From: Oscillospiraceae bacterium
GTDB lineage: Bacteria; Bacillota; Clostridia; UBA1212
Assembly: GCA_015069195.1 (NCBI GenBank)
Contig: SVJA01000001.1
Span: 202,148-266,147, forward strand
DNA length: 64,000 nucleotides
Direction of reading: 5' to 3'
In this document: positions 35,195 to 43,282 of the stretch, piece by piece
How positions within the stretch are numbered: position 1 is the first letter of the stretch
How the letters are laid out: each line of letters begins with the position of its first letter
Notes under the pieces: generated by a model
What the model was told of the DNA's origin: nothing
Database searches by the model: none
Seen by the model: only the letters and a program-made list of their open reading frames with translations
Made by a program: the position numbers and the translations under genes

Positions 35195-35770
35195 ATGGAA
35201 AAAACTCAGTTAAAACCCGGAACGCTTCTCGCACCTCTGCCATCGGTAATGGTCAGTTGCGGCACGGAAGAAAAAGCTAACATAATTACAATTGCATGGA
35301 CAGGCATCATAAGTACGATTCCCCCGACGCTTTATATATCGGTTCGTCCCGAAAGACATTCTTACAGTATTATGAAAGAGACCGGCGAATTTGTAGTAAA
35401 CATTCCAAGTGCAAATCTTGCCAAGCGCACAGACCTCTGCGGTATGAAAACCGGTAAAAAAGAGGACAAATTCAAAACCTGCGGATTTACAAAACTGCCG
35501 AGTGCAAAAGTAAACTGTCCCGGCATAGAGGAATGTCTGATAAATATCGAATGTAAAATCCGTCAGATTATCCCGATGGGCTCGCACGATATGTTTATCG
35601 CAGACATTGTTTCGGTTTCCGTTGACAGCAACCTTATCGACAAAGACGGAAAGCTCCGTGTGGACAAAGCAGACCCTATCGCATACGCTCACGGCGAATA
35701 TTTTGCTCTCGGTAAAAAAATCGGCAGTTTCGGTTTTTCGGTGAGGAAGAAAAGTAATAAGAAGAAATAA
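35195..35770 (+). CDS. Flavin reductase-like FMN-binding protein
   Basis: 191 residues of the flavin reductase-like (DIM6/NTAB, Flavoredoxin) split-barrel family. Typical features are the opening LLAPLPSVMVSCGTEEKANI, then AWTGIISTIPPTLYISVRPERHS and FVVNIPSANLAKRTDLCG. Members bind FMN and transfer electrons or reduce small substrates; the physiological partner here is unknown. The ATG at 35195 has GGTGAT close upstream, while an in-frame GTG three codons earlier overlaps that site. Single-gene unit with a terminator. Confidence 0.85.
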   Translation: MEKTQLKPGTLLAPLPSVMVSCGTEEKANIITIAWTGIISTIPPTLYISVRPERHSYSIMKETGEFVVNIPSANLAKRTDLCGMKTGKKEDKFKTCGFTKLPSAKVNCPGIEECLINIECKIRQIIPMGSHDMFIADIVSVSVDSNLIDKDGKLRVDKADPIAYAHGEYFALGKKIGSFGFSVRKKSNKKK

Positions 35771-35801
35771 AAATATCAATCAATTTACTAATATCAACTG
35801 C

Positions 35802-35826
35802 ACGGCTTTGAAAATTTCAAAGCCGT
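35802..35826 (+). terminator. Terminator after the flavin reductase-like gene
   Basis: Perfect 12-bp arms ACGGCTTTGAAA and TTTCAAAGCCGT with a run of T (TTATTTTTTG) behind. Confidence 0.88.
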
Positions 35827-35889
35827 TATTTTTTGTTCGTTTTTTGCTTAAAATCCGAACAATTTTACACTAATCAACCAATCTTTGAT

Positions 35890-36114
35890 ACACAATATCT
35901 TGTGTCTAAAAAAATTTTTTACCACAAGAAAAAAATTTTTTACGTCTTAAAAAAGCCTTTAAAAACAGCAAAAACATCGTATTTTAAAGCATTTTTGCCA
36001 CCCTTAACCACACATTTTTTCATCTCATAAACCACAATATATAGCGGTTTTGCAAAAAAAATATACAATATATCAAAAATAGGGGTAGAAATTTTTTTTA
36101 CTCTGTTGTATAAT
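35890..36114 (+). promoter_or_regulatory. NrdR boxes and promoter of nrdDG
   Basis: ACACAATATCTTGTGT (35890-35905) fits the NrdR box consensus. Two further boxes, CCACAATATATAGCGG (36032-36047) and a weaker ATACAATATATC-type site (36063-36078), have CAATATAT cores exactly 31 bp apart, the spacing known for paired NrdR boxes. A TATAAT -10 box is at 36109-36114. NrdR is an ATP/dATP-sensing repressor of ribonucleotide reductase genes. The rest of this 370-bp gap is very AT-rich. Confidence 0.75.
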
Positions 36115-36148
36115 AATTTCGCAACACTTTTTGAAAGGGACTAAAGAA

Positions 36149-38314
36149 ATGAAAATTATCAAAAGAAACGGTTCAGAAGTAAACTTTGATGTAAACAAAA
36201 TCATCGTCGCTATTTTGAAAGCAAATACATCAAACGAACTTGCTGCAGAACAGATAATTAAAATAGGTGAGTCTATCGAGGCTTACTGCGATTCTATGGG
36301 CAGAGCGCTTTCTGTCGAAGAAATTCAGGAGCTCGTAGAGACAAAACTTATGCAGAGCGGAGCTTATGAAACGGCAAAGAGATATATCCGTTACAGATTT
36401 ACTCATAACCTTTTCCGTTCGGCAAATACTACCGACAACCAGATTCTCTCATTGCTTGAGTGCAATAATGAAGAGATCAAACAGGAGAACTCAAACAAAA
36501 ATCCTACCGTAAACAGCGTTCAGCGTGACTACATGGCAGGCGAGGTCAGCAAGGACCTTACAAAGAGACTCCTTTTGCCGCCGGATATCGTAGAGGCACA
36601 CGACGAAGGACTCATTCACTTCCATGATATGGACTATTTTGCGCAGCATATGCATAACTGCGACCTCGTAAACCTTGAGGATATGCTCAACAACGGTACT
36701 GTTATCAGCGGCACTATGATAGAAAAGCCACACAGCTTCTCTACGGCTTGTAACATTGCTACACAGATTATTGCGCAGGTTGCCAGTAGCCAGTACGGCG
36801 GTCAGAGCATCAGCCTTGCACACCTTGCTCCTTTTGTGCAGATTTCAAGAGAGAAAATCCGTGCAACAGTTTTGGAAGACTTGGAGCTTTCCGGTGGTAA
36901 TAAAGACGATGAGACCGTTAATGCACTCGTAGAAAGACGTCTCCGCGACGAAATCCGCAGAGGTGTTCAGACTATCCAGTATCAGGTAGTTACACTTATG
37001 ACTACAAACGGACAGGCACCTTTTATCACAGTATTTATGTACTTAGGCGAAGCTAAAAACGAGCAGGAGAAAAAAGACCTCGCAGTTATCATCGAGGAGA
37101 CACTTCTCCAGCGCTATCAGGGCGTAAAGAACGAGGAAGGCGTATATATCACACCTGCATTCCCGAAACTCATTTACGTTCTCGAAGAGCAGAATATCAG
37201 ACCCGACTCAGAGTACTGGTACCTCACAGAGCTTTCAGCAAAATGTACTGCAAAGAGACTTGTTCCGGACTACATTTCAGAGAAAGTAATGCTTAAAAAC
37301 AAAGTTGACAAAAACGGCGAAGGTCATTGCTACACATGTATGGGTTGCCGAAGCTTCCTCACACCTTATATTGACGAAGAAGGCAAACCGAAATACTACG
37401 GCAGATTCAATCAGGGCGTTGTTACCGTTAACCTCGTAGATATCGGACTTTCTGCAGAAAAAGATATGAACAGATTCTGGCAGATATTTGATGACCGTAT
37501 GGAACTTTGCCACAGAGCACTTCAGAAGAGACACGAGAGACTCAAAGGCACAAAGTCAGATGCAGCTCCTATCCTCTGGCAGTACGGTGCTCTTGCACGA
37601 CTTGAAAAAGGCGAAACAATCGACAAACTTCTCTACGGCGGCTACTCCACTATTTCGCTCGGATACGCAGGTCTTTGGGAATGTGTATACAGTATGATCG
37701 GCAAGAAGCTCACAGAACCCGAGGGCGAAGCATTCGGACTTGAGATAATGAGAAAACTTAATGAGTACACAGCAAAGTGGAAAGCAGCAGAAGGCATGGA
37801 TTACAGTCTTTACGGCACTCCCCTTGAGAGTACAACATACAAGTTTGCAAAGAGCCTCCAGAAGAGATTCGGAGTGATCGAAGGCGTTACAGATAAGAAC
37901 TACATCACAAACTCTTATCACATCCATGTAACAGAGCCTATCGATGCATTCGAGAAGCTTCGCATAGAGTCAAAATTCCAGGCACTTTCACCGGGTGGCG
38001 CTATCAGCTACATCGAAGTGCCGAATATGCAGGACAACATTCCGGCAGTTCTTTCAGTCATTCAGTACATCTATGACAACATTATGTACGCAGAGCTCAA
38101 CACAAAGAGCGACTACTGCCAGATTTGCGGTTATGACGGTGAAATCCAGATTATCGCAGATGATGACGGAAAACTCATTTGGGAATGTCCTAAGTGCAAA
38201 AACCGTGACCAGGGCAAGATGAATGTTGCAAGAAGAACCTGCGGCTACATCGGTTCACAGTTCTGGAACCAGGGAAGAACTCAGGAAATCAGAGAAAGAG
38301 TTCTCCACCTGTAA
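36149..38314 (+). CDS. nrdD: Anaerobic ribonucleoside-triphosphate reductase (class III)
   Basis: 721 residues. Reduces ribonucleoside triphosphates to deoxy forms with a glycyl radical and works only without oxygen. The N-terminal ATP-cone (KIIKRNGSEVNFD, about 1-90) senses ATP/dATP. The catalytic barrel follows, with Cys residues in CYTCMGCRSF. Near the end CQICGYDG and CPKC form the zinc site, and RRTCGYIG carries the glycyl radical. The start is the ATG at 36149 after AAAGGGAC; an in-frame TTG six codons earlier overlaps that site. The activase gene nrdG follows after a hairpin. Confidence 0.97.
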   Translation: MKIIKRNGSEVNFDVNKIIVAILKANTSNELAAEQIIKIGESIEAYCDSMGRALSVEEIQELVETKLMQSGAYETAKRYIRYRFTHNLFRSANTTDNQILSLLECNNEEIKQENSNKNPTVNSVQRDYMAGEVSKDLTKRLLLPPDIVEAHDEGLIHFHDMDYFAQHMHNCDLVNLEDMLNNGTVISGTMIEKPHSFSTACNIATQIIAQVASSQYGGQSISLAHLAPFVQISREKIRATVLEDLELSGGNKDDETVNALVERRLRDEIRRGVQTIQYQVVTLMTTNGQAPFITVFMYLGEAKNEQEKKDLAVIIEETLLQRYQGVKNEEGVYITPAFPKLIYVLEEQNIRPDSEYWYLTELSAKCTAKRLVPDYISEKVMLKNKVDKNGEGHCYTCMGCRSFLTPYIDEEGKPKYYGRFNQGVVTVNLVDIGLSAEKDMNRFWQIFDDRMELCHRALQKRHERLKGTKSDAAPILWQYGALARLEKGETIDKLLYGGYSTISLGYAGLWECVYSMIGKKLTEPEGEAFGLEIMRKLNEYTAKWKAAEGMDYSLYGTPLESTTYKFAKSLQKRFGVIEGVTDKNYITNSYHIHVTEPIDAFEKLRIESKFQALSPGGAISYIEVPNMQDNIPAVLSVIQYIYDNIMYAELNTKSDYCQICGYDGEIQIIADDDGKLIWECPKCKNRDQGKMNVARRTCGYIGSQFWNQGRTQEIRERVLHL

Positions 38315-38334
38315 TAACTGACAAATAATTTAAT

Positions 38335-38371
38335 CAAGCCGCGCGCCCGAATCTAAAAAGCGCGCGGCTTG
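38335..38371 (+). terminator. Hairpin between nrdD and nrdG
   Basis: Perfect 12-bp arms CAAGCCGCGCGC and GCGCGCGGCTTG, 13-nt loop. The following sequence (TTCATTTAATTTAT) is only weakly T-rich, so it may reduce but not stop read-through into nrdG, or protect the nrdD transcript end. Confidence 0.65.
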
Positions 38372-38406
38372 TTCATTTAATTTATCCGACAAAGGAATTG
38401 TTAAAT

Positions 38407-38928
38407 ATGAATTATGCAAATATAAAAAAACGTGATATCGCAAACGGAACAGGCGTCAGAGTTTCACTTTTTGTTTCCGGCTGTACGCATCATTGCAAAG
38501 GCTGTTTCAACAGCGAAACATGGAGTTTCAGCTACGGAAATCCGTTCACCGAAGAAGTCGAAAACGAAGTCATTGAAGCACTCTCCCCCGACTATATGGA
38601 AGGTCTCACGTTGCTCGGCGGCGAACCGTTTGAACCGGTTAATCAAAAAGGTCTTTTAAATCTTTTGAGACGCGTAAAAAAAGAACTTCCCGAAAAAAAC
38701 ATCTGGTGCTACACAGGATATCTTTTTGATCAGGATCTTGTCCCGGGAGGCAAAGTTCACTGTGAGGTAACCGACGAAATGCTTTCAATGATTGATGTAT
38801 TGGTTGACGGAGAGTTTGTGCAGGATTTATACGACATAAGCCTCAAATTCCGCGGTTCATCAAATCAGAGAATTATTAACGTAAAAAAATCACTTGAATC
38901 GGGCGAGATAGTTTTGCATATGTCTTAA
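38407..38928 (+). CDS. nrdG: Anaerobic ribonucleotide reductase activating protein
   Basis: 173 residues. A radical SAM enzyme that makes the glycyl radical on NrdD. The CX3CX2C iron-sulfur motif is CTHHCKGC near residue 27, and LLGGEP is the usual SAM-binding segment. The ATG at 38407 is preferred (AAAGGA ten bases upstream); a TTG three codons earlier sits too near that site. 92 bp after nrdD, in the same direction. Confidence 0.95.
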   Translation: MNYANIKKRDIANGTGVRVSLFVSGCTHHCKGCFNSETWSFSYGNPFTEEVENEVIEALSPDYMEGLTLLGGEPFEPVNQKGLLNLLRRVKKELPEKNIWCYTGYLFDQDLVPGGKVHCEVTDEMLSMIDVLVDGEFVQDLYDISLKFRGSSNQRIINVKKSLESGEIVLHMS

Positions 38929-38966
38929 TTACAGCAAACTCAGTGCAAGTTAAAAAGAGGTCAAAA

Positions 38967-39734
38967 ATGGGTCAAAAAGTCAAGGTTGCAACATACAACA
39001 TATGTCACGGTCTCAACTACGAAAAAGCCGATTCCGGCGACAGAAAAAGCCTTAAAATTGATTTGAAGCGAACCGCCGATACAATCGTTTCGACAGGTGC
39101 TGAAATAGTGTCGCTTAACGAAGTTTACGGCAGAGGACCTTTCAAATTGAACCGTCAGGAAAAGAAACTTGCACGCTACGCCGGTTTCAGATACAGCAAG
39201 TTCGGCAAAGCAATCGCTTTCGGCAAAATGTTTGCTAAAATCCATTACGGAAATGCATTGATTTCAAAGCACCCTATCATATCTTCAAAAGTAGTACCCG
39301 TTCCTGCTCCCGCAAAAGCCGAGCGCCGCGCAAACGAAACCAAACTTTACGAAGACCGCAATATTTTAGTTTCACTTTTAAACGTGAACAACACGGCACT
39401 CACCGTCATAAATACTCATTTCGGTCTCAACTTAAAAGAACAAGAAAACATGGTAGCAAAACTCGTTGAAATTATCGAAAGCTGCCAAACCCCGGTTATT
39501 CTTATGGGCGACTTTAACGTGACACCTCATTCAGAAGTCCTTGCGCCACTTTACGAGCATTTAAAAAGCGCCGCAGATGAATGCGACGCTGATGATTTCA
39601 CTTTTTCGACCTACAATCCACACATCGTAATCGACTACATCTTTGTGTCAAAAGAGGTCAAAGTCTTGGATTATACCGTTGTAAAAAGCAAAGTGTCAGA
39701 CCACTTCCCGTGTGTTGTGACGGTAGAAGTCTGA
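38967..39734 (+). CDS. Endonuclease/exonuclease/phosphatase-family protein
   Basis: 255 residues of the metal-dependent EEP superfamily (DNase I/sphingomyelinase fold). Motifs are ATYNICHG at the start, SLNEVYGRG (metal-binding Glu), NTHFGLN, MGDFNVTP and a final VSDHFPCV with the catalytic Asp-His. No signal peptide, so it acts inside the cell unless exported in another way. The substrate (nucleic acid, phosphoinositide or other) cannot be told. AGAGG lies before the chosen ATG. It follows nrdG by 38 bp and could be in the same transcript. Confidence 0.85.
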   Translation: MGQKVKVATYNICHGLNYEKADSGDRKSLKIDLKRTADTIVSTGAEIVSLNEVYGRGPFKLNRQEKKLARYAGFRYSKFGKAIAFGKMFAKIHYGNALISKHPIISSKVVPVPAPAKAERRANETKLYEDRNILVSLLNVNNTALTVINTHFGLNLKEQENMVAKLVEIIESCQTPVILMGDFNVTPHSEVLAPLYEHLKSAADECDADDFTFSTYNPHIVIDYIFVSKEVKVLDYTVVKSKVSDHFPCVVTVEV

Positions 39735-39755
39735 CACGAAGTATCTTTATTATAT

Positions 39756-40289
39756 TCAATTATTATAGCAATAATATTTATCTTGCAATATCGGCATCAA
39801 TAAGTTTCTTATATCTTCAACGGTGCCGCCGGTTATTGTAGTTTTGTCCACGATGAAAGCCTGTCGCTTATTTTGGTATATGTAAATATACCTAGGTTTC
39901 TCTATTACTTTTTCAATCATGCAATATTTCATTTTGCTTTCTCCGTTTATACCATCTGTATTTGATGTCGCACGTAAATAATCGTCATAAAAAGTAAATT
40001 CATTCTCAACATTTTGCATCTTTCCAAGCGAATTATATTGTATTTTCGGCATAACATAATACATAAACAATGATATTCCGAACATAATAATTATCCCTAT
40101 TAATAATACTAACATAGTTTTACTTATACCGAAAAGAAACATCACAAATATAATAACGACAATTGCCGCAACAGATGAAAAAATATTAAATATCATATGT
40201 TTTTTAGCATCCGATTTAGGAACAGCACTAAACCTGACATAATCACGCATTGTTTCATAATCAAATTTACTTGTAGCTTTAATTTCCAT
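39756..40289 (-). CDS. YcxB-like membrane protein
   Basis: 177 residues. The N-terminal cytoplasmic stretch is followed by two membrane helices (about 32-80) and then a soluble C-terminal domain with the pattern NEFTFYDDYLRATS, KMKYCMIEKVIEKPRYIYIYQNKRQAFIVDK, which resembles the YcxB-like domain. Function unknown. AAGGAG precedes the ATG. Last gene of a three-gene minus-strand set of small membrane proteins. Confidence 0.7.
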   Translation of the reverse strand: MEIKATSKFDYETMRDYVRFSAVPKSDAKKHMIFNIFSSVAAIVVIIFVMFLFGISKTMLVLLIGIIIMFGISLFMYYVMPKIQYNSLGKMQNVENEFTFYDDYLRATSNTDGINGESKMKYCMIEKVIEKPRYIYIYQNKRQAFIVDKTTITGGTVEDIRNLLMPILQDKYYCYNN

Positions 40290-40299
40290 AGTAATCTCC

Positions 40300-41070
40300 T
40301 TACATATCTATAAATGATAAAATCTCAAAATACAGAGATAGCAAAAGAAGCGGTATGCCTATTACAAAGGTAATTACTTTGGCACGAGTTCCGCAATTAT
40401 TTTCTTTGAATGAATAATGCAAAAATGCCATAAGAAAAATCGGCAGGCATACAGGCAAGAATAAAACAGTGCTTTTTCCGCTACTTAAAACAAATCGCAC
40501 AGCATCGACAAGTACATAATCAATACCGATAGCTACGCCTGATATGACAAGAACAATTTTTCTGCTATTTGGTATCCAATGGCGTAACATTTTATTTAAA
40601 ACATACAAAGAAAACGCTACACCCCATAATCGGAGATATGTATGTAAAATCACTTTAATCGCAAAGCTCGGAACAATGGCATATATAACCAAAAGCACTA
40701 TAAAAATCACTAACGGACTTAACAAAGCGATTGTTTTTAAAACTTTATCTTTCATCGTTCTCGCCTCCGTTTTTTTATTCCGTATATAACAAGCAACTAT
40801 CGCGATGGCTATGTAACTAACACTTACCAATATAAGTAACCATCCCCAAAAATTCTTTATACTATCAATCAAGAACAGCACTCCGAAAATTAATGCAAAG
40901 AAAACCAAAATACCCATTATACCGAATATGATTCGTATAACAGTTTCCGCTTTCTTACCTTGAAGTTTTTCCGGAATAAAAAATTCCGCAAATCCGACAA
41001 AAACTTCCAGAAACACTGTACCTATCACTTCAATAAATATTTCGCCTAAAACTTCAAACAGACACCCCAT
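40300..41070 (-). CDS. Unknown multi-helix membrane protein, 256 aa
   Basis: About seven membrane helices and no recognised motif; a basic loop (RNKKTEARTMKDK) lies near residue 100. The N-terminal amphipathic stretch (LGEIFIEVIGTVFLEVFVGFAEFF) resembles that of the small 100-residue membrane protein at 60731. Its ATG directly abuts the stop of the upstream YgjV-like gene, so translation is coupled. Function unknown. Confidence 0.7.
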   Translation of the reverse strand: MGCLFEVLGEIFIEVIGTVFLEVFVGFAEFFIPEKLQGKKAETVIRIIFGIMGILVFFALIFGVLFLIDSIKNFWGWLLILVSVSYIAIAIVACYIRNKKTEARTMKDKVLKTIALLSPLVIFIVLLVIYAIVPSFAIKVILHTYLRLWGVAFSLYVLNKMLRHWIPNSRKIVLVISGVAIGIDYVLVDAVRFVLSSGKSTVLFLPVCLPIFLMAFLHYSFKENNCGTRAKVITFVIGIPLLLLSLYFEILSFIDM

Positions 41071-41589
41071 TTATTCACCCTTCTTCTTGCGTATATCATA
41101 CCTGTATATCGCAAGTCCGATTGAAACCATCGTCATAACATCGCCTATCGAAGAACCATACGCACCCGAGTACAAATTATATGCAAACCAAAAAGGCGAT
41201 CCGGCAAACGACATAAAACGAATTTTCTTTTCATTACTAAACCAGAATGCTCCTGTGTGAAGCAACACGCCGAACATCGGAAGCAAACTGAAAACATTTT
41301 CATACAGCAAAAGTCCGGCAGCAACAATTACCACATTCACGCCGATTATAACCGCGGTCTGATATTTCTTTATAAACTTTGAGTCCTTGTTCTGCGCCAG
41401 AACCGATGCCAAAACACCTACTATATCAAGCACCGCACCTTCAAATGCACCGAGCAACAAATATTGCGCCACATAGAGCACACGCGAAATAACATTGCAC
41501 AAAACAATGCCTTTTCGACTTTTCATCTGATAACTCAGCACGAACATTATAACGGCACAAATGCCTACTATATTTGCAATAATCTTCAT
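41071..41589 (-). CDS. YgjV-family membrane protein
   Basis: About 172 residues with five or six membrane helices and the pattern of the YgjV family (LSYQMKSRKGIVLCNVISR, VLYVAQYLLLGAFEGAVLD). Function in E. coli and elsewhere is unknown. The start is uncertain: GTG at 41604 has no ribosome site, while ATG at 41589 has a modest GGTGA about 11 bases upstream. First gene of a three-gene unit, followed without a gap by the 256-residue membrane protein. Confidence 0.75.
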   Translation of the reverse strand: MKIIANIVGICAVIMFVLSYQMKSRKGIVLCNVISRVLYVAQYLLLGAFEGAVLDIVGVLASVLAQNKDSKFIKKYQTAVIIGVNVVIVAAGLLLYENVFSLLPMFGVLLHTGAFWFSNEKKIRFMSFAGSPFWFAYNLYSGAYGSSIGDVMTMVSIGLAIYRYDIRKKKGE

Positions 41590-41663
41590 CAAAACTTGTT
41601 TCACCGTTTTTATTATTTACATTTCTTTACAAATTATAGCATAAATGACACTTTAGTAAAACA

Positions 41664-41695
41664 AAAACTCCCGAGTCCTGTGACTAGGGAGTTTT
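41664..41695 (-). terminator. Terminator of the tRNA cluster
   Basis: Arms AAAACTCCC and GGGAGTTTT with a T-run behind (TTGTTTT) on the minus strand, just after tRNA-Cys. Confidence 0.85.
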
Positions 41696-41701
41696 CAGAA
41701 G

Positions 41702-41772
41702 AGGCACCACCCAGACTTGAACTGGGGGTAAAGGTGTTGCAGACCTCTGCCTTACCACTTGGCTATGGTGCC
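41702..41772 (-). tRNA. tRNA-Cys (anticodon GCA)
   Basis: Acceptor arms GGCACCA/TGGTGCC, anticodon loop TCTGCAA, discriminator T as expected for Cys. CCA not encoded. Last tRNA of a five-gene cluster. Confidence 0.95.
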
Positions 41773-41825
41773 GCTAGAAAAAAGAAAACAGATATTTTTC
41801 AATATCTGTTTTCTTTTGTAGAATA

Positions 41826-41900
41826 TGGAGCGGGTTACGAGATTTGAACTCGCGACTTTCACCTTGGCAAGGTGACACTCTACCGCTGAGTTAAACCCGC
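41826..41900 (-). tRNA. tRNA-Gly (anticodon GCC)
   Basis: Acceptor arms GCGGGTT/AACCCGC, anticodon loop TTGCCAA, discriminator T, CCA encoded. Fourth in the cluster. Confidence 0.95.
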
Positions 41901-41903
41901 AAA

Positions 41904-41979
41904 TGGTGCCCAGAGACGGAATCGAACCGCCGACACGGGGATTTTCAGTCCCCTGCTCTACCAACTGAGCTATCTGGGC
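41904..41979 (-). tRNA. tRNA-Phe (anticodon GAA)
   Basis: Acceptor GCCCAGA paired with TCTGGGC, anticodon loop CTGAAAA, discriminator A, CCA encoded. Three bases from tRNA-Gly. Confidence 0.95.
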
Positions 41980-42024
41980 GCATAACGCCTCCGCTATCAG
42001 ACTGGTGAAGCGTTAAAAAAATGA

Positions 42025-42101
42025 TGGCGACCCGGAAGGGGCTCGAACCCTCGACCTCTAGCGTGACAGGCTAGCGTTCTAACCAACTGAACTACCGGGC
42101 C
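42025..42101 (-). tRNA. tRNA-Asp (anticodon GTC)
   Basis: Acceptor GGCCCGG paired with CCGGGTC (one wobble), anticodon loop CTGTCAC, discriminator G, CCA encoded. Confidence 0.95.
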
Positions 42102-42104
42102 GTT

Positions 42105-42180
42105 TGGTGGGAGTTACAGGGATCGAACCTGTGACCCCCTGCTTGTAAGGCAGATGCTCTCCCAGCTGAGCTAAACTCCC
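42105..42180 (-). tRNA. tRNA-Val (anticodon TAC)
   Basis: Acceptor GGGAGTT/AACTCCC, anticodon loop CTTACAA, discriminator A, CCA encoded. First tRNA of the cluster. Confidence 0.95.
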
Positions 42181-42237
42181 ACGATACCACCAAATGTCTG
42201 CTTGCGAACTTGAGCATTGCCACAAGCGACATTGGCT

Positions 42238-42266
42238 ATTATACACATGAGGCATTTCCTTGTCAA
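42238..42266 (-). promoter_or_regulatory. Promoter of the Val-Asp-Phe-Gly-Cys tRNA cluster
   Basis: Consensus TTGACA, a 17-bp spacer and TATAAT on the minus strand, about 57 bp before tRNA-Val. Confidence 0.9.
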
Positions 42267-42333
42267 CACCTTTTTTCAAATTTTTTGAAAAAATTTTTTC
42301 ATGAATTTTTTTACATTTTTTTGAATTTACCTA

Positions 42334-42362
42334 TTGCATTTTTTTATACCTACTGCTATAAT
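42334..42362 (+). promoter_or_regulatory. Promoter of tRNA-Gln
   Basis: TTGCAT, a 17-bp spacer and TATAAT, 11 bp before the tRNA. Confidence 0.85.
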
Positions 42363-42373
42363 ACGCTTTGCGT

Positions 42374-42444
42374 TGCGGAATTGTGTAAAGGTAGCACGAA
42401 TGACTCTGACTCATTTTGTCTGGGTTCGAATCCTAGTTCCGCAG
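42374..42444 (+). tRNA. tRNA-Gln (anticodon CTG)
   Basis: Acceptor TGCGGAA/TTCCGCA with U1-A72 as usual for Gln, anticodon stem AATGA/TCATT with loop CTCTGAC, T loop GGTTCGAATCC, discriminator G. CCA not encoded. It decodes only CAG, so a TTG tRNA for CAA must lie elsewhere. Own promoter and terminator. Confidence 0.93.
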
Positions 42445-42450
42445 TATTTC

Positions 42451-42478
42451 AAAGTGACCATCGCGAGATGGTCACTTT
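42451..42478 (+). terminator. Terminator of tRNA-Gln
   Basis: Perfect 12-bp arms AAAGTGACCATC/GATGGTCACTTT with a GCGA tetraloop, then TGTTTTTA. Confidence 0.92.
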
Positions 42479-42491
42479 TGTTTTTATAAAA

Positions 42492-43166
42492 TCAATTGTA
42501 TTGGTAAAGGCTCAGTTGTTTATCTTTATTGTATATTCCTAAGAAAATATCTTTTACATTCTTATAACCCTGAGACGTTATTTGCTTTTGCAACCACTTT
42601 TCATCGTGTCCCATGCGTTTTAAGTTTTCACCGAGTATTCTTCCGTCCATTATTACCTCTACTCCTATATAGTCCTGTTTCGGGTTCAAATTCATATCGG
42701 TTGGGTTTACAGGTCTCTTTGAACTAATCGGAAGAATTGTCAATCTGCCATTGTACTCAAATATCGCAGTCTGAATTTCGCTTAGATCAAAATATCCCTC
42801 TTGCCTGCATAAAACCATAAATTCACTCAGGTCAAGTTTTGCTTTTTTCATATTTTTTCGATATAACTTTCCGTCATCCATAATAATTGTAGGAGTTCCG
42901 TTTATAAATTTTCGCATTGACGGAAATTTGTTTGTTATAGTTGTTAAAACTACCGTTATTAAACCGTATACAATCATTGCAGTAAACGATTGCCACGGGG
43001 CCTCTAAATCTGTAGCAAGTTCCGCTGCGATTGAACCTATGGTAATACCGGTGATGTAATCAAAAAAATCGAGTTGCGAAATTTGTTTGTGACCCATTAT
43101 TTTTGCAATTATAAATAGTGTAACAGCAGACAAAATCGAAACAAGTACAATTTTTAATATCTCCAT
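42492..43166 (-). CDS. DUF421 (YetF-like) membrane protein
   Basis: 224 residues: three N-terminal membrane helices (about 1-85), including KIMGHKQISQLDFFDYITGITIGS, then a soluble domain with NGTPTIIMDDGKLYRKNMKKAKL and SEFMVLCRQEGYFDLSEIQTAIFEYNG. This matches the DUF421/YetF family, found in Bacillus spore and membrane proteins; function is not established. The tRNA-Gln terminator (42451-42478) can also serve this gene on the opposite strand. GAGGTG precedes the ATG. Confidence 0.85.
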   Translation of the reverse strand: MEILKIVLVSILSAVTLFIIAKIMGHKQISQLDFFDYITGITIGSIAAELATDLEAPWQSFTAMIVYGLITVVLTTITNKFPSMRKFINGTPTIIMDDGKLYRKNMKKAKLDLSEFMVLCRQEGYFDLSEIQTAIFEYNGRLTILPISSKRPVNPTDMNLNPKQDYIGVEVIMDGRILGENLKRMGHDEKWLQKQITSQGYKNVKDIFLGIYNKDKQLSLYQYN

Positions 43167-43215
43167 ATGACACCTCCGTTTTTGTTAAGTATTCCACAAA
43201 ATAGCAAAAATAACC

Positions 43216-43250
43216 GGCGGCAGAACAGACCAAAAGTCTGCTCTGCCGCC
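43216..43250 (-). terminator. Terminator of the GH36-galM operon
   Basis: 15-bp arms starting GGCGGCAGA, with one G-U pair in the minus-strand RNA, then TTATTTTTGCTATTTT. Confidence 0.85.
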
Positions 43251-43282
43251 TAATCTGTTTTTTATTCATTTTTTAAATAAAC

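Noticed and set aside
38335-38371. Strong terminator separating nrdD from nrdG
   Set aside because: The stem is strong but the T-run is poor and the genes work together, so full termination is unlikely. Listed as a hairpin with lower confidence.
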